This document shows positions 41,848 through 49,886 of a DNA stretch of 64,000 bases, in pieces (position 1 is the stretch's first letter; each line of letters starts with the position of its first letter). The stretch lies in NCBI GenBank assembly GCA_903822205.1, contig CAIJOK010000122.1:1-64000 (forward strand), read 5' to 3'. The notes beneath the pieces are model-generated. The model had not been told where the DNA came from, did no database searches, and saw only the letters and a program-made list of their open reading frames with translations. The DNA comes from an uncultured beta proteobacterium. GTDB taxonomy: Bacteria; Pseudomonadota; Gammaproteobacteria; Burkholderiales; Burkholderiaceae_C. The position numbers were made by a program, and so were the translations under genes.

Positions 41848-42844
41848 GGCGCGGCCCCTGACGGTAGGCTGGACGCAGGTGACGCACGGCAATCGATGCC
41901 AATCCGCCCGGGGCATAGAGCACCATGGCCAAAAAGACGATACCCAGGTACAACTGCCATGCCGGTGTGTGAGCAGACAGCCACACCTCGGCCAGCACCA
42001 TCAGAATGCCGCCCAAAATGGGGCCTGCAAAGAAGCCTGTTCCACCCAGCAAGGTAAACACCAGGTAAGCAAAAGACCGGCTGCTGCCAAACATGTCTGC
42101 TGTGACAATTTCAAACTGCAACGCCGCCAGGCCGCCTGCAATACCAGCAAAAAATGCAGCGATCACAAAGGCTTGGTAGCGCACCCTGTGACTGCTGTAG
42201 CCCAAAAAATCACAGCGTTCGGGGTTATCGCGCACGGCCCTGAGCATAAGCCCCAACGGGGTAGCGGTCAGAGCCAACATCAAAGCGGTACAGACCACGG
42301 TATAGGCGGCGATCAGGTAGTACAACTGGATTTGGGGTGCATAGCTGATGCCAAAGGGCTGCCAACGGGTCACACGATTGCCCATGATGCCGCCCTCCCC
42401 TCCCAAAAAATCTGGCAGTATTTGTGCCATGGTGCAAAGCAACTCGCCAATGGCCAGCGTGATCATGGCAAACGGCATGTGGGTGTAGCGGGTACACACC
42501 CATCCCAGCGGCAGCGCCAGCGCAAAACTGGCCACGCCACCTGCCAGCGGCAGCAGACCGACCGGCACAGGCAGCCCGGGGGGGATGGCATTGAGCGCAT
42601 GGATGGCCGCAAAGGCCCCCGCGCCAAAATAGACCGCATGACCCAAACTGGGCATACCGCCTTGGCCCAGCAGGAGGTTGAAACTTAAGCACCCGATGAT
42701 GGCGATGCCCATTTGACTGAGAACGGTATGGCCCATGCTGCCAAACAGCAGCGGCGCAGTGGCCAAAACCATGAGTACGCACAAGCCAAAGACCCCAGTG
42801 TGCAGGAGACAAGTGCCCCGTTTTGCAACCCTATGGGCAGTCAT
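41816..42844 (-). CDS. livM: Branched-chain amino acid ABC transporter permease (LivM-like)
   Basis: Inner-membrane permease of about 342 residues with some eight to ten hydrophobic helices. Typical LivM sequence: AIIGCLSFNLLLGQGGMPSLGHAVYFGAGAF, then the EAA-like loop PLGLMLRAVRDNPERCDFLG. ATG 42844 overlaps the livH stop by one base (TGATG), indicating translational coupling. The C-terminal tail is Arg/His/Asp-rich. Confidence 0.93.
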   Translation of the reverse strand: MTAHRVAKRGTCLLHTGVFGLCVLMVLATAPLLFGSMGHTVLSQMGIAIIGCLSFNLLLGQGGMPSLGHAVYFGAGAFAAIHALNAIPPGLPVPVGLLPLAGGVASFALALPLGWVCTRYTHMPFAMITLAIGELLCTMAQILPDFLGGEGGIMGNRVTRWQPFGISYAPQIQLYYLIAAYTVVCTALMLALTATPLGLMLRAVRDNPERCDFLGYSSHRVRYQAFVIAAFFAGIAGGLAALQFEIVTADMFGSSRSFAYLVFTLLGGTGFFAGPILGGILMVLAEVWLSAHTPAWQLYLGIVFLAMVLYAPGGLASIAVRHLRPAYRQGPRHADGADNADR

Positions 42845-43785
42845 CACCGTGTACAGGACAGGCTACGGGGACGACAGACCAAGACCAGTATCAGCAACCA
42901 GTAAGGCAGTGTGGGGGCCAATTGGCTGACGGTCAAACGCAGCAGCGCATGGTCTTGCTTGATGCCCGCCACGTACCCTACCCCCAGTGATTGCAGCAGG
43001 GTGGCGACCGACACATCCACAGAAACAGCCAAAGTTTGCAGCACACCGATGAGCAAGGAGGTCCCAAAAGCCCCTGACAGTGACCCCACGCCACCCGTGA
43101 CGACCACCACAAACATCAGCCCCGTCATGGATAGGGCCATGCCAGGCTCTGTGACAAAAACCAGCCCCCCCAGCACACCGGCCAATCCAGCAACAGAGCA
43201 ACCTGCGGCAAACACCAGCGTCAACACCAGGGGCACGTTGTGACCCAGGGCCTCTGCCATGCGGGGGTGGGTAAGAGACGCTGTGACCAAAAGGCCCACG
43301 CGGGTACGCATCAACAACCAAAGCAGTGCCAAAAGCCCCAGCGCCACGCCCATCACAAACACCCTGTACGCCGGAAAAGGCGTGTTCATCATCCAAAACA
43401 AAGGCCGGTCCAGCAAGGCAGGCACACGGTAATCCACCGCACCGCGCCCCCACACCCGTTGCACCAGTTCAAACACGATGAGGCTCAATCCAAAGGTGGC
43501 CAGCAAAGGGGCATCGGGGCCGGAGCGGTGCAAGCGGCGCAGGGCAAAACGCTCAAATATTCCCCCCAATGCGCCAACTGCCAGAGGAGCCAACACCAGG
43601 GCCACCCAAAACCCCAACCATAACGAGACGCTGTAAGCCAGGTATGCCCCCAGCATGTAAAACGATGCATGGGCGAGGTCGGGAACCCCCATCTGTCCAA
43701 AAATCAACGTCAAACCAGCGCTGAGCATGAACAAAAGCAGACCATAGCTCAGACCATTCAGCAGTGAAATGGCAAAAAAGTCCAT
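42844..43785 (-). CDS. livH: Branched-chain amino acid ABC transporter permease (LivH-like)
   Basis: Inner-membrane permease of about 313 residues. LLNGLSYGLLLFMLSAGLTLIFGQMGVPDLAHASFYMLGAY and AFGTSLLIGVLQTLA are LivH signatures. ATG 43785 is preferred over an in-frame TTG at 43797. The 207-base AT-rich gap upstream to the binding-protein gene may hold an internal promoter. Confidence 0.93.
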   Translation of the reverse strand: MDFFAISLLNGLSYGLLLFMLSAGLTLIFGQMGVPDLAHASFYMLGAYLAYSVSLWLGFWVALVLAPLAVGALGGIFERFALRRLHRSGPDAPLLATFGLSLIVFELVQRVWGRGAVDYRVPALLDRPLFWMMNTPFPAYRVFVMGVALGLLALLWLLMRTRVGLLVTASLTHPRMAEALGHNVPLVLTLVFAAGCSVAGLAGVLGGLVFVTEPGMALSMTGLMFVVVVTGGVGSLSGAFGTSLLIGVLQTLAVSVDVSVATLLQSLGVGYVAGIKQDHALLRLTVSQLAPTLPYWLLILVLVCRPRSLSCTR

Positions 43786-43992
43786 GGGGTGAATCAAATT
43801 AAAATAAACAAAATCAAGTTACAATAAATTAAATACGCTATAATTTTCGTAAAATTAGCTACAGCACCCGTCTTTATTGCATAGATGGTAATTTTTTTGA
43901 CTTTATTAAGTATTTAACTTTTTATGGGCTTATGAACCTACGTGGTTCCCAATAGGGGTAAGCGCCGTGTACATCGTGACGGCACGATGTCG

Positions 43993-45303
43993 TCAAGCAG
44001 GGCGCTGCATCCCACAGGTGCTGGGTGTACTGACCGTCTCGGGGTCAAACTGCCGCACCGGTACAAAGGTATAGCCGGTGTTCTCAAGACTATAGGGGTA
44101 GCGCTGATCAATTTTTTGCCACTGGGCGATGAACAGGCTTTGTTGCAACTGGTGGTCAGACCGACGCATCAAAATAGTGCCGGCGTAGCTGGGTATGGAC
44201 AGACCTTCGAGGGCTGCGGCCACTCTGACGGGGTCAGTGGATTGGGACTGGGCCATGGCGGCGCTCAATAGCCGGATGCCGTCGTAGCTTTGGTAGGTGT
44301 AAAACTCCTGGTGGTAAGTCGCCTTAAAGGCTTTTTGCAAAGCACCCAGCTCTCCGCTGGGGTTGGAGTGTCCCTGCGCAACGGTATAGACCTGCATGGA
44401 CTGACCCGCCGAACGCCCCGGATGCTCTGTACTGTCTGGCTGCGCTACCAGCGCCGCCAATGCGGCGGGCGTATCGGTAGCCTGAGCGTAATAGGTATAG
44501 AGCGGCAGCTTAAGGCCGGCATCGTGCAGCGCTCTGACCAACAGTGTCAGATCAGCGCCCCAATTGCCGGTGACGATGGCATCAGCGCTGGACTGCCTGA
44601 TCTTGGCCGCATAGGGGGCAAAGTCCTTGACTTGGCCCAGCGGGTGCAAGTCATTGCCCACGATACGGATGTCTGGCCGCAAGCGTTGCAGGCCGTCCGT
44701 GAAGTGCTTCACCACCTGCTGACCGTGGGAATAATTCTGGTTGATCAAATAAACAGCATGAACCTGCGGCTGATCTTTCAAAAATAGGGTCAGCGCCTTC
44801 ATCTTCATGGCGGTGTCGGCCACCAGTCTGAAATGCCAATAACTGCACTTGTCACCGGTCATCGCGGGGTCAACGGCGGCGTAATTCAGGTAGATCACCT
44901 CGGCCCCCGGGTGGCGGGCATTGTGTTTGGACACGGCATCGGCGATGGCCATGCCAGCACCCGAGCCTGCCCCCTGCGTGACGTACCTGAAGCCTTGGTC
45001 GATGGCCGCCCCCAAGGCGTTCAGGCTGTCCTGTGGCAGGCCCTTGTTGTCAAAACCTGTCACATCAAAGCGACCCCCCGCAGGGTTACCAGGGCTACGA
45101 ACACCGGAGAGTTGACTGGCCACAAACTGCCAGGCTCTCAGTTGGTTTTGGCCCACATTGGCAAAGGGGCCAGACAGGGGGTCGATGTAAGCGATCCGGA
45201 CAGTCTGACCACTTTGGGCCAAGGCGGTAACCGCAGCGGTCCAAAAGGCTACAGCGCCCGTCCATAAGGCGCATACCGCTATTGCTCTTATAGCAAAACG
45301 CAC
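43993..45303 (-). CDS. Branched-chain amino acid/amide-type ABC substrate-binding protein
   Basis: Periplasmic binding protein of the HAAT family, 436 residues, with a signal peptide that ends near TALAQ. The mature protein starts SGQTVRIAYIDPLSGPFANVGQNQ, characteristic for LivK/UrtA-type receptors. The start is a GTG (45303); no ribosome-binding site is obvious. The gene is upstream of livH on the same strand and should be the receptor for that transporter. Substrate cannot be fixed from sequence: branched-chain amino acids, amides or aromatic compounds are all possible. Confidence 0.9.
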   Translation of the reverse strand: MRFAIRAIAVCALWTGAVAFWTAAVTALAQSGQTVRIAYIDPLSGPFANVGQNQLRAWQFVASQLSGVRSPGNPAGGRFDVTGFDNKGLPQDSLNALGAAIDQGFRYVTQGAGSGAGMAIADAVSKHNARHPGAEVIYLNYAAVDPAMTGDKCSYWHFRLVADTAMKMKALTLFLKDQPQVHAVYLINQNYSHGQQVVKHFTDGLQRLRPDIRIVGNDLHPLGQVKDFAPYAAKIRQSSADAIVTGNWGADLTLLVRALHDAGLKLPLYTYYAQATDTPAALAALVAQPDSTEHPGRSAGQSMQVYTVAQGHSNPSGELGALQKAFKATYHQEFYTYQSYDGIRLLSAAMAQSQSTDPVRVAAALEGLSIPSYAGTILMRRSDHQLQQSLFIAQWQKIDQRYPYSLENTGYTFVPVRQFDPETVSTPSTCGMQRPA

Positions 45304-45318
45304 AGGGGTGGCAAAGAC

Positions 45319-46104
45319 TTACTCAATTTTGGCCTTGGAACGCAGCTCTTGCTGGTATTTAGACAGGCTTTGTTGCTGAATTTGCTGGGCCACCTGGGGT
45401 TTGATGGCTTCAAGCTTGGGTAATTCAGCGTCGCGAACATCGTCCAGACGAATGATGTGGTAGCCAAACTGGGTTTTGACGGGGGCATCGGTGATACCGC
45501 CCTTGGCCAGCTTGGTCAGCGCTTGTGAAAACTCGGCAACGTAGTTACCGGCTGCGGCCCAGCCAAGCTCGCCACCTTTGGCACCAGAACCCGGGTCTTT
45601 GCTGGACTTTTTGGCAATGTCTTCAAATTTTCCGCCCTTTTTAAGCTGGGCAATGATGGCCTTGGCCTGTTCTTCTTTTTCAACCAGAATATGGTGAGCC
45701 TTGTATTCCTTACCATTATTGGAAGCTACAAATTTATCATATTCGGCCTTGATCTCTTCGTCCGATACAGGGTGATTTTTTTGGTAATTGGTAAAAAGCT
45801 CACGGATCAGAATAGTTTGTTGCGCCAATTCCATCTGGGTTTTGAAATCGTCTGTGGCATCGAGACCCAGCTTTTTAGCCTCCTGGATAAATATCTCACG
45901 GGCAATCACTTCTTCTTTGATCTTGCCCTCAATTTCGGGGGTAACTTTAGTACCAGAGCGCTGCACTTGTTGGGTTAGCGTATCAGCGCGGGACTGGGGA
46001 ATGGCTTTGCCGTTGACGATGGCGATGTTTTGTGCGAAGGCCGTGCTGCCAAGGCCGCCCAGCAACGCCGTGCTGACGACGGCGGAGACAAGTTTCAGTT
46101 TCAT
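45319..46104 (-). CDS. Periplasmic peptidyl-prolyl cis-trans isomerase (PpiC/parvulin type)
   Basis: Parvulin-type foldase of 261 residues. Signal peptide MKLKLVSAVVSTALLGGLGS ending STAFA, an N-terminal helical chaperone segment, then the parvulin domain (HHILVEKEEQAKAIIAQLKKG, GAKGGELGW, FGYHIIRLDD). It assists folding of exported proteins. ATG 46104 gives the best signal peptide; a second ATG four codons upstream is possible. A 9-bp repeat and a mobile element copy separate it from yciB. Confidence 0.93.
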   Translation of the reverse strand: MKLKLVSAVVSTALLGGLGSTAFAQNIAIVNGKAIPQSRADTLTQQVQRSGTKVTPEIEGKIKEEVIAREIFIQEAKKLGLDATDDFKTQMELAQQTILIRELFTNYQKNHPVSDEEIKAEYDKFVASNNGKEYKAHHILVEKEEQAKAIIAQLKKGGKFEDIAKKSSKDPGSGAKGGELGWAAAGNYVAEFSQALTKLAKGGITDAPVKTQFGYHIIRLDDVRDAELPKLEAIKPQVAQQIQQQSLSKYQQELRSKAKIE

Positions 46105-46130
46105 GCAAGTGTCCATAGATAAGTCAAAGA

Positions 46131-46166
46131 GTTAATAAAGTTAATAAAGTTGGTAAAGTTGATAAC
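46131..46166. repeat. 9-bp repeat upstream of the PpiC gene
   Basis: Two exact GTTAATAAA units followed by GTTGGTAAA and GTTGATAAC, 27 bases before the start codon, in the leader of the PpiC gene. Confidence 0.75.
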
Positions 46167-46177
46167 AGAAAGCACTA

Positions 46178-46281
46178 ATAAGTTACGAATCACAAATTAG
46201 ATACGTATAGCAAACAGTCGTATCATATAAATCAATGACTTACAGAAAAATATACGTATTAAACTTATGGTCAGTAACTTA
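46178..46281. mobile_element. MITE-like element, copy 2
   Basis: Identical in all 104 bases and orientation to 7493-7596. Inverted ends TAAGTTAC/GTAACTTA and TA-flanks as in copy 1. It lies between the PpiC and yciB genes, both leftward, so it interrupts their shared transcript or provides the spacer. Flanking sequence differs from copy 1, which fixes the element ends. Confidence 0.88.
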
Positions 46282-46357
46282 AGACAGAGAAAAAAATGAA
46301 AAGAGCACAAGGGATGCGGGCGCGCACGTCAGCCGGGCACACCCACGGGATCATTCA

Positions 46358-46912
46358 TCAAGACGCTTTGGCTTTGGCCTCGGCATCGTCGGATGTCAGG
46401 TAGCGTGCAATGTAAATCCCTTGGCCCAAAAGGAACAGCAGCGGAAAAGCATAGCCCCACAGCTTGAAATTCATCCAGGCATCGGTGCTGAAATAAGCCG
46501 CCACATACGCGTTGATCAAGGCCATGAACGCGCAGTACCCCACCCAGATCACGTTCAATCGTAACCAGACAAAGTCAGGCAAAGTCAGTTGGCCGCCAAG
46601 CAGCAGCTTCAAAAAGTTCTTTTTGGCACCCCATACCGCCACAGCCAGACCCAGAGCCAGGGCGGCATACAAGACGGTGGGCTTCCACTTGATGAAACGG
46701 TCATCGTGCAAGAACAAGGTCAAACTGCCAAACGCCAAAACCAGTGCCAGGGTTATCTTGTGCATGACTTGCAGCTTGCGGTCAATGCCATAGACCAGCG
46801 CCATTTGGAGGGCGGTAGCAGCCATCAGCACCGCAGTACCGGTATAAATGCCGCCCCATTTGTACGCGCCAAAAAAGAGCAGGATGGGTAAAAAGTCGAG
46901 CAAAATTTTCAT
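46358..46912 (-). CDS. yciB: Inner membrane protein YciB (septation protein A family)
   Basis: A 184-residue protein with five or so hydrophobic helices. The start [27 protein letters not shown] and the end [19 protein letters not shown] are typical of YciB/IspZ, which links cell division and envelope synthesis. Complete, standard length. Confidence 0.95.
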   Translation of the reverse strand: MKILLDFLPILLFFGAYKWGGIYTGTAVLMAATALQMALVYGIDRKLQVMHKITLALVLAFGSLTLFLHDDRFIKWKPTVLYAALALGLAVAVWGAKKNFLKLLLGGQLTLPDFVWLRLNVIWVGYCAFMALINAYVAAYFSTDAWMNFKLWGYAFPLLFLLGQGIYIARYLTSDDAEAKAKAS

Positions 46913-47029
46913 AGGGCGGCGAGTTTAACCACGCCCTCCCCCTGATGATGAAACTGGCCCCACAGCTTGGACGGAGTGCAACACAATTCAAGGCGATCGT
47001 GTCGGGTCTCCCCGTATTTCTGCTGCGAT

Positions 47030-47611
47030 TCAAACGGGCGACAGCTTGGTTGTTTCGTGAGAAGGGGTAAGCAGGTGCGCATGGACGATACCGGCTTTAA
47101 GGTAACGGTAAACGTGCAGCCCAGTCGCCCGCAAAGAGGTGTCATCCCAGCGTCTGCCGGCCTCAAGGTAAACGTAACCCGTAGAGGCAACGGCCTGCGC
47201 CGCAGCTTGCAGGGCCGCCTCCAACAGCGTAGCGTCAAACGGCGGGTCCAAAAACACAGCGTCAATGCTGCCCGGGGCCTGCTGCCACAGGGTGTCTATG
47301 CCGTTACCGACCACCACGCGAACCGCATGCGCCGCCAATCTGACTTGGGTGCTTTGAATTTGTGCCGCATGTACGGGATCTTGCTCAACAAGCAATACAT
47401 CAGCGGCTCCGCGGGATGCAGCCTCAAAACCCAGCACGCCTGTGCCTGCAAAAGCATCCACACAGCGCCAGCCAGTCAGGTCTTGCCCTAACCAATTGAA
47501 CAAAGTTTCACGCACACGATCCGGCGTGGGCCGCAGGCCGGGCCGGTTGGCAACAGGCAGTTTGCTGCGCATCCACTGCCCACCAATGATGCGGATGGTG
47601 TGTGAAGTCAT
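47030..47611 (-). CDS. rsmD: 16S rRNA (guanine(966)-N(2))-methyltransferase RsmD
   Basis: SAM-dependent methyltransferase that modifies G966 of 16S rRNA. 193 residues, normal. IRIIGGQWMRSKLPV, PTPDRVRETLFNWL, motif I DAFAGTGVLGFEAASRGA and motif IV VFLDPPFD are all present. ATG 47611 follows the stop of the upstream small gene by two bases; an in-frame GTG at 47617 is an alternative. Confidence 0.96.
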   Translation of the reverse strand: MTSHTIRIIGGQWMRSKLPVANRPGLRPTPDRVRETLFNWLGQDLTGWRCVDAFAGTGVLGFEAASRGAADVLLVEQDPVHAAQIQSTQVRLAAHAVRVVVGNGIDTLWQQAPGSIDAVFLDPPFDATLLEAALQAAAQAVASTGYVYLEAGRRWDDTSLRATGLHVYRYLKAGIVHAHLLTPSHETTKLSPV

Positions 47612-47613
47612 GG

Positions 47614-47862
47614 TCACGGAAGATCACGCCAGTGGGCCGTACAGGCACGGATGCGGTCGATGGTCTGGGCGACGGGCGCTCTGGCAGAGACCTCCAGCCC
47701 CAGTTGTCGGGCGATGTCGTTGACCTTGGCGGGGTTCAACGGCAAACCGCCGGCATCTATGGCAGCCAACAAGTCCAGCGCCCTTTGGCGTTCAGGGGAA
47801 AGACAAGGTGGTAGCCACAGTAAACGACGAACCCAGCGGATCATGGTTGGTAGCGGTGTCAT
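47614..47862 (-). CDS. Small uncharacterised protein upstream of rsmD
   Basis: An 82-residue basic protein (IRWVRRLLWLPPC, ALDLLAAIDAGGLPLNPAKVNDIARQLGLEV). I do not recognise a named family. The second half looks like a small helical domain with an alternating hydrophobic pattern. Its stop is two bases before the rsmD start and the frame has a protein-like composition, so it is probably real and cotranscribed with rsmD. The start (47862 or 47844) is uncertain. Confidence 0.6.
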   Translation of the reverse strand: MTPLPTMIRWVRRLLWLPPCLSPERQRALDLLAAIDAGGLPLNPAKVNDIARQLGLEVSARAPVAQTIDRIRACTAHWRDLP

Positions 47863-47968
47863 GGGGACGTAGCGTCATTTGTAGCGTAATTTCTGATGAC
47901 TTTGAGTGTAGTGTGGCCCTTGATCAGCCTCCACAGCCTGGGACGACGGGGGCATGCCAAAATAATGT

Positions 47969-49720
47969 ATGCCTGTGTCAGATGCCCTATCCACCCCCTC
48001 TACTGTGTCGCTGGACCAAACCGACGGGTTGGCGCTGACGGCGCTGTACCGTGCGGCCATTGGCTCTGTCCATACAGACTATTACCAATCGGTCTTTGAG
48101 CGCTTTGAGATCACTCAGCGGGCCAGTTGGTCCTGGAACTGGGCAGCGGCGGCACTCACCCTGAACTGGCTGATTTTCAGAAATCTATGGGGTCCGGCCC
48201 TGATCTACGCAGGCATTTGGGTAGCAGTGCCTTTGCTGCTGGGGCTGGGGCGACTTGTCTTTCGGTGGCCCAGCCCTGTTGAATACAGCGTGATTCTGAT
48301 CTGTGCGGTGCTAAGTTGTGTGATCCCCGGGGGGGTAGGTAACGCCGTGTTGTACGCCAAAAGTCGCCACAACATGGCAACTGCACTGGCCGAGACAGCG
48401 ACGCTTGCCAATGCCTGCACCGTTTTAGCGCAACAAGCCAGCTCGCGGCGACGGTTGATCAGCCTGGCGTTCATCAACGGTTTTGTGGGAAGTCTCGTGG
48501 CACTGGTTTATTTTTGGGCACCACTCGACATGTCGGCCAAGGCCCCTGTTCTGCCCGGATTGATGCCGCCTCACGCTGCGCCGCCACAGCCAGTGACTCC
48601 GGTGCGTGCTTCTGCGGCATCATCACCGGTCTTGCTGCCTGCTTCTGCACCTGTTTCTATGGCTGCACCGGTATCCGCCCCTATAACCGTTCCTATAAGC
48701 GCCCCTATAAGCGCCCCTGTCCCCGCCCTTATCTTCGCACCCATCCTGACCGCTGCACCGGCCAGGGTGTCTGCCTCTGCCGTCGTCGCTGTACCGATTT
48801 CAACGGCCAGACCACCGGCCACTTTGCCACTGCCGGCTGTGCAAGCGGCCCCCGACACGCCACAAACCAAGCCCCCCGAACCTCATGAACCTCATCAAGC
48901 CAGGATGCCACGCTCATCCAATGCGGCCTACGTGGATGTGGGACTGTTCTCTGATGCCCAAAATGCGCACGAAGTTCACGCCAAACTGGTGGCGGCTGAT
49001 TTGCCAGCCTTTATCAGGGAGGTCCCATCCCGCAGAGGAAACTTGATCAAGGTGGGGGCAGGGCCGTTTGACACACGCTTGAAAGCACGCCAAGCCATCG
49101 CAAAAATTCGCGATCTTCATCTGGATGCGGCGCTGGCCAGGCCCAAAAAAGCCATGATTCAACAGCCGTCCCATGCGACCTATGTGGATGTGGGACTGTT
49201 CGCTGATGCCCAACATGCGCACGAAGTTCACGACAAACTGGTGGAGGCTGATTTGCCGGCCTTCATCAAGGAGGTTCAAACCCGCCAAGGAACCTTGATC
49301 AAGGTGGGTGCAGGGCCGTTTGAGACCCGCTTGCAGGCACACGAAGCCATCACAAAAATCAGCGATTTTTATCTGGATGCGGCAGTGGCCAAACCAACTG
49401 CCACGTTGCCACTGCCGGCTGCGCAAACGGCCTCTGACACGCCGCCCACCCAGCCCCCCGATCCTGCTCAAGCCGGGATGCCACACTCGCCCGAAGCGGC
49501 CTACGTGGATGTGGGACTGTTCGCTGTTGCCCACAATGCGCACAAAGTCCACGCCAGACTGGTGGCAGCCGATTTGCCTGCCTTTATCAAGGAGGTTCAA
49601 ACCCGCAGAGGCACCTTGATCAAGGTGGGAGCAGGGCCGTTTGATACCCGCTTGCAGGCACGCCAAGCCATCACAAAAATCCGAGATCTTCATCTGGATG
49701 CGGCGCTGGCCAAACCGTGA
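47969..49720 (+). CDS. Membrane protein with three SPOR-type repeats
   Basis: A 583-residue protein. Residues about 25-190 hold a DUF2628-like domain with several hydrophobic helices (YYQSVFERFEITQRASWSWN, WPSPVEYSVILICAVLSCVI) and a further helix before residue 190. A Pro/Ala/Ser-rich linker (residues 195-315) follows, then three SPOR-like units (AAYVDVGLFSDAQNAHEVHAKL, ..., LIKVGAGPFDTRL) that are nearly identical to each other. SPOR domains bind septal peptidoglycan lacking stem peptides, so a cell-division or cell-wall role is likely. Start ATG 47969 lacks a clear ribosome-binding site. Confidence 0.8.
   Translation: MPVSDALSTPSTVSLDQTDGLALTALYRAAIGSVHTDYYQSVFERFEITQRASWSWNWAAAALTLNWLIFRNLWGPALIYAGIWVAVPLLLGLGRLVFRWPSPVEYSVILICAVLSCVIPGGVGNAVLYAKSRHNMATALAETATLANACTVLAQQASSRRRLISLAFINGFVGSLVALVYFWAPLDMSAKAPVLPGLMPPHAAPPQPVTPVRASAASSPVLLPASAPVSMAAPVSAPITVPISAPISAPVPALIFAPILTAAPARVSASAVVAVPISTARPPATLPLPAVQAAPDTPQTKPPEPHEPHQARMPRSSNAAYVDVGLFSDAQNAHEVHAKLVAADLPAFIREVPSRRGNLIKVGAGPFDTRLKARQAIAKIRDLHLDAALARPKKAMIQQPSHATYVDVGLFADAQHAHEVHDKLVEADLPAFIKEVQTRQGTLIKVGAGPFETRLQAHEAITKISDFYLDAAVAKPTATLPLPAAQTASDTPPTQPPDPAQAGMPHSPEAAYVDVGLFAVAHNAHKVHARLVAADLPAFIKEVQTRRGTLIKVGAGPFDTRLQARQAITKIRDLHLDAALAKP
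48818..49720. repeat. DNA-level duplication of SPOR units
   Basis: Three SPOR-coding units of about 220 bases (near 48923-49143, 49174-49393 and 49496-49717) are highly similar at DNA level. The linker before unit 1 (starting GCCACTTTGCCACTGCCGGC at about 48818) recurs before unit 3 (about 49400), but not before unit 2. The array therefore grew by at least two duplication events of different size. Confidence 0.85.
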
Positions 49721-49886
49721 GGTGTGCCCCAAAACACGGCACAATCATGCCCCCGTTCGTATCCCGCAGGACTTTTGCAAAAAAGTCACGGTCGGGCACG
49801 CCGATGCTGGACCGTTGGTTGGCACGCTGACCATCTGTGTCACAAGACATGCACTGTTTTTGGTCAATCCTCACAATTCTGCCTTC

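Noticed and set aside
41846..42688. 280-codon frame opposite livM
   Set aside because: Gln/His-rich translation without hydrophobic or domain pattern; exact antisense of a clear permease gene.
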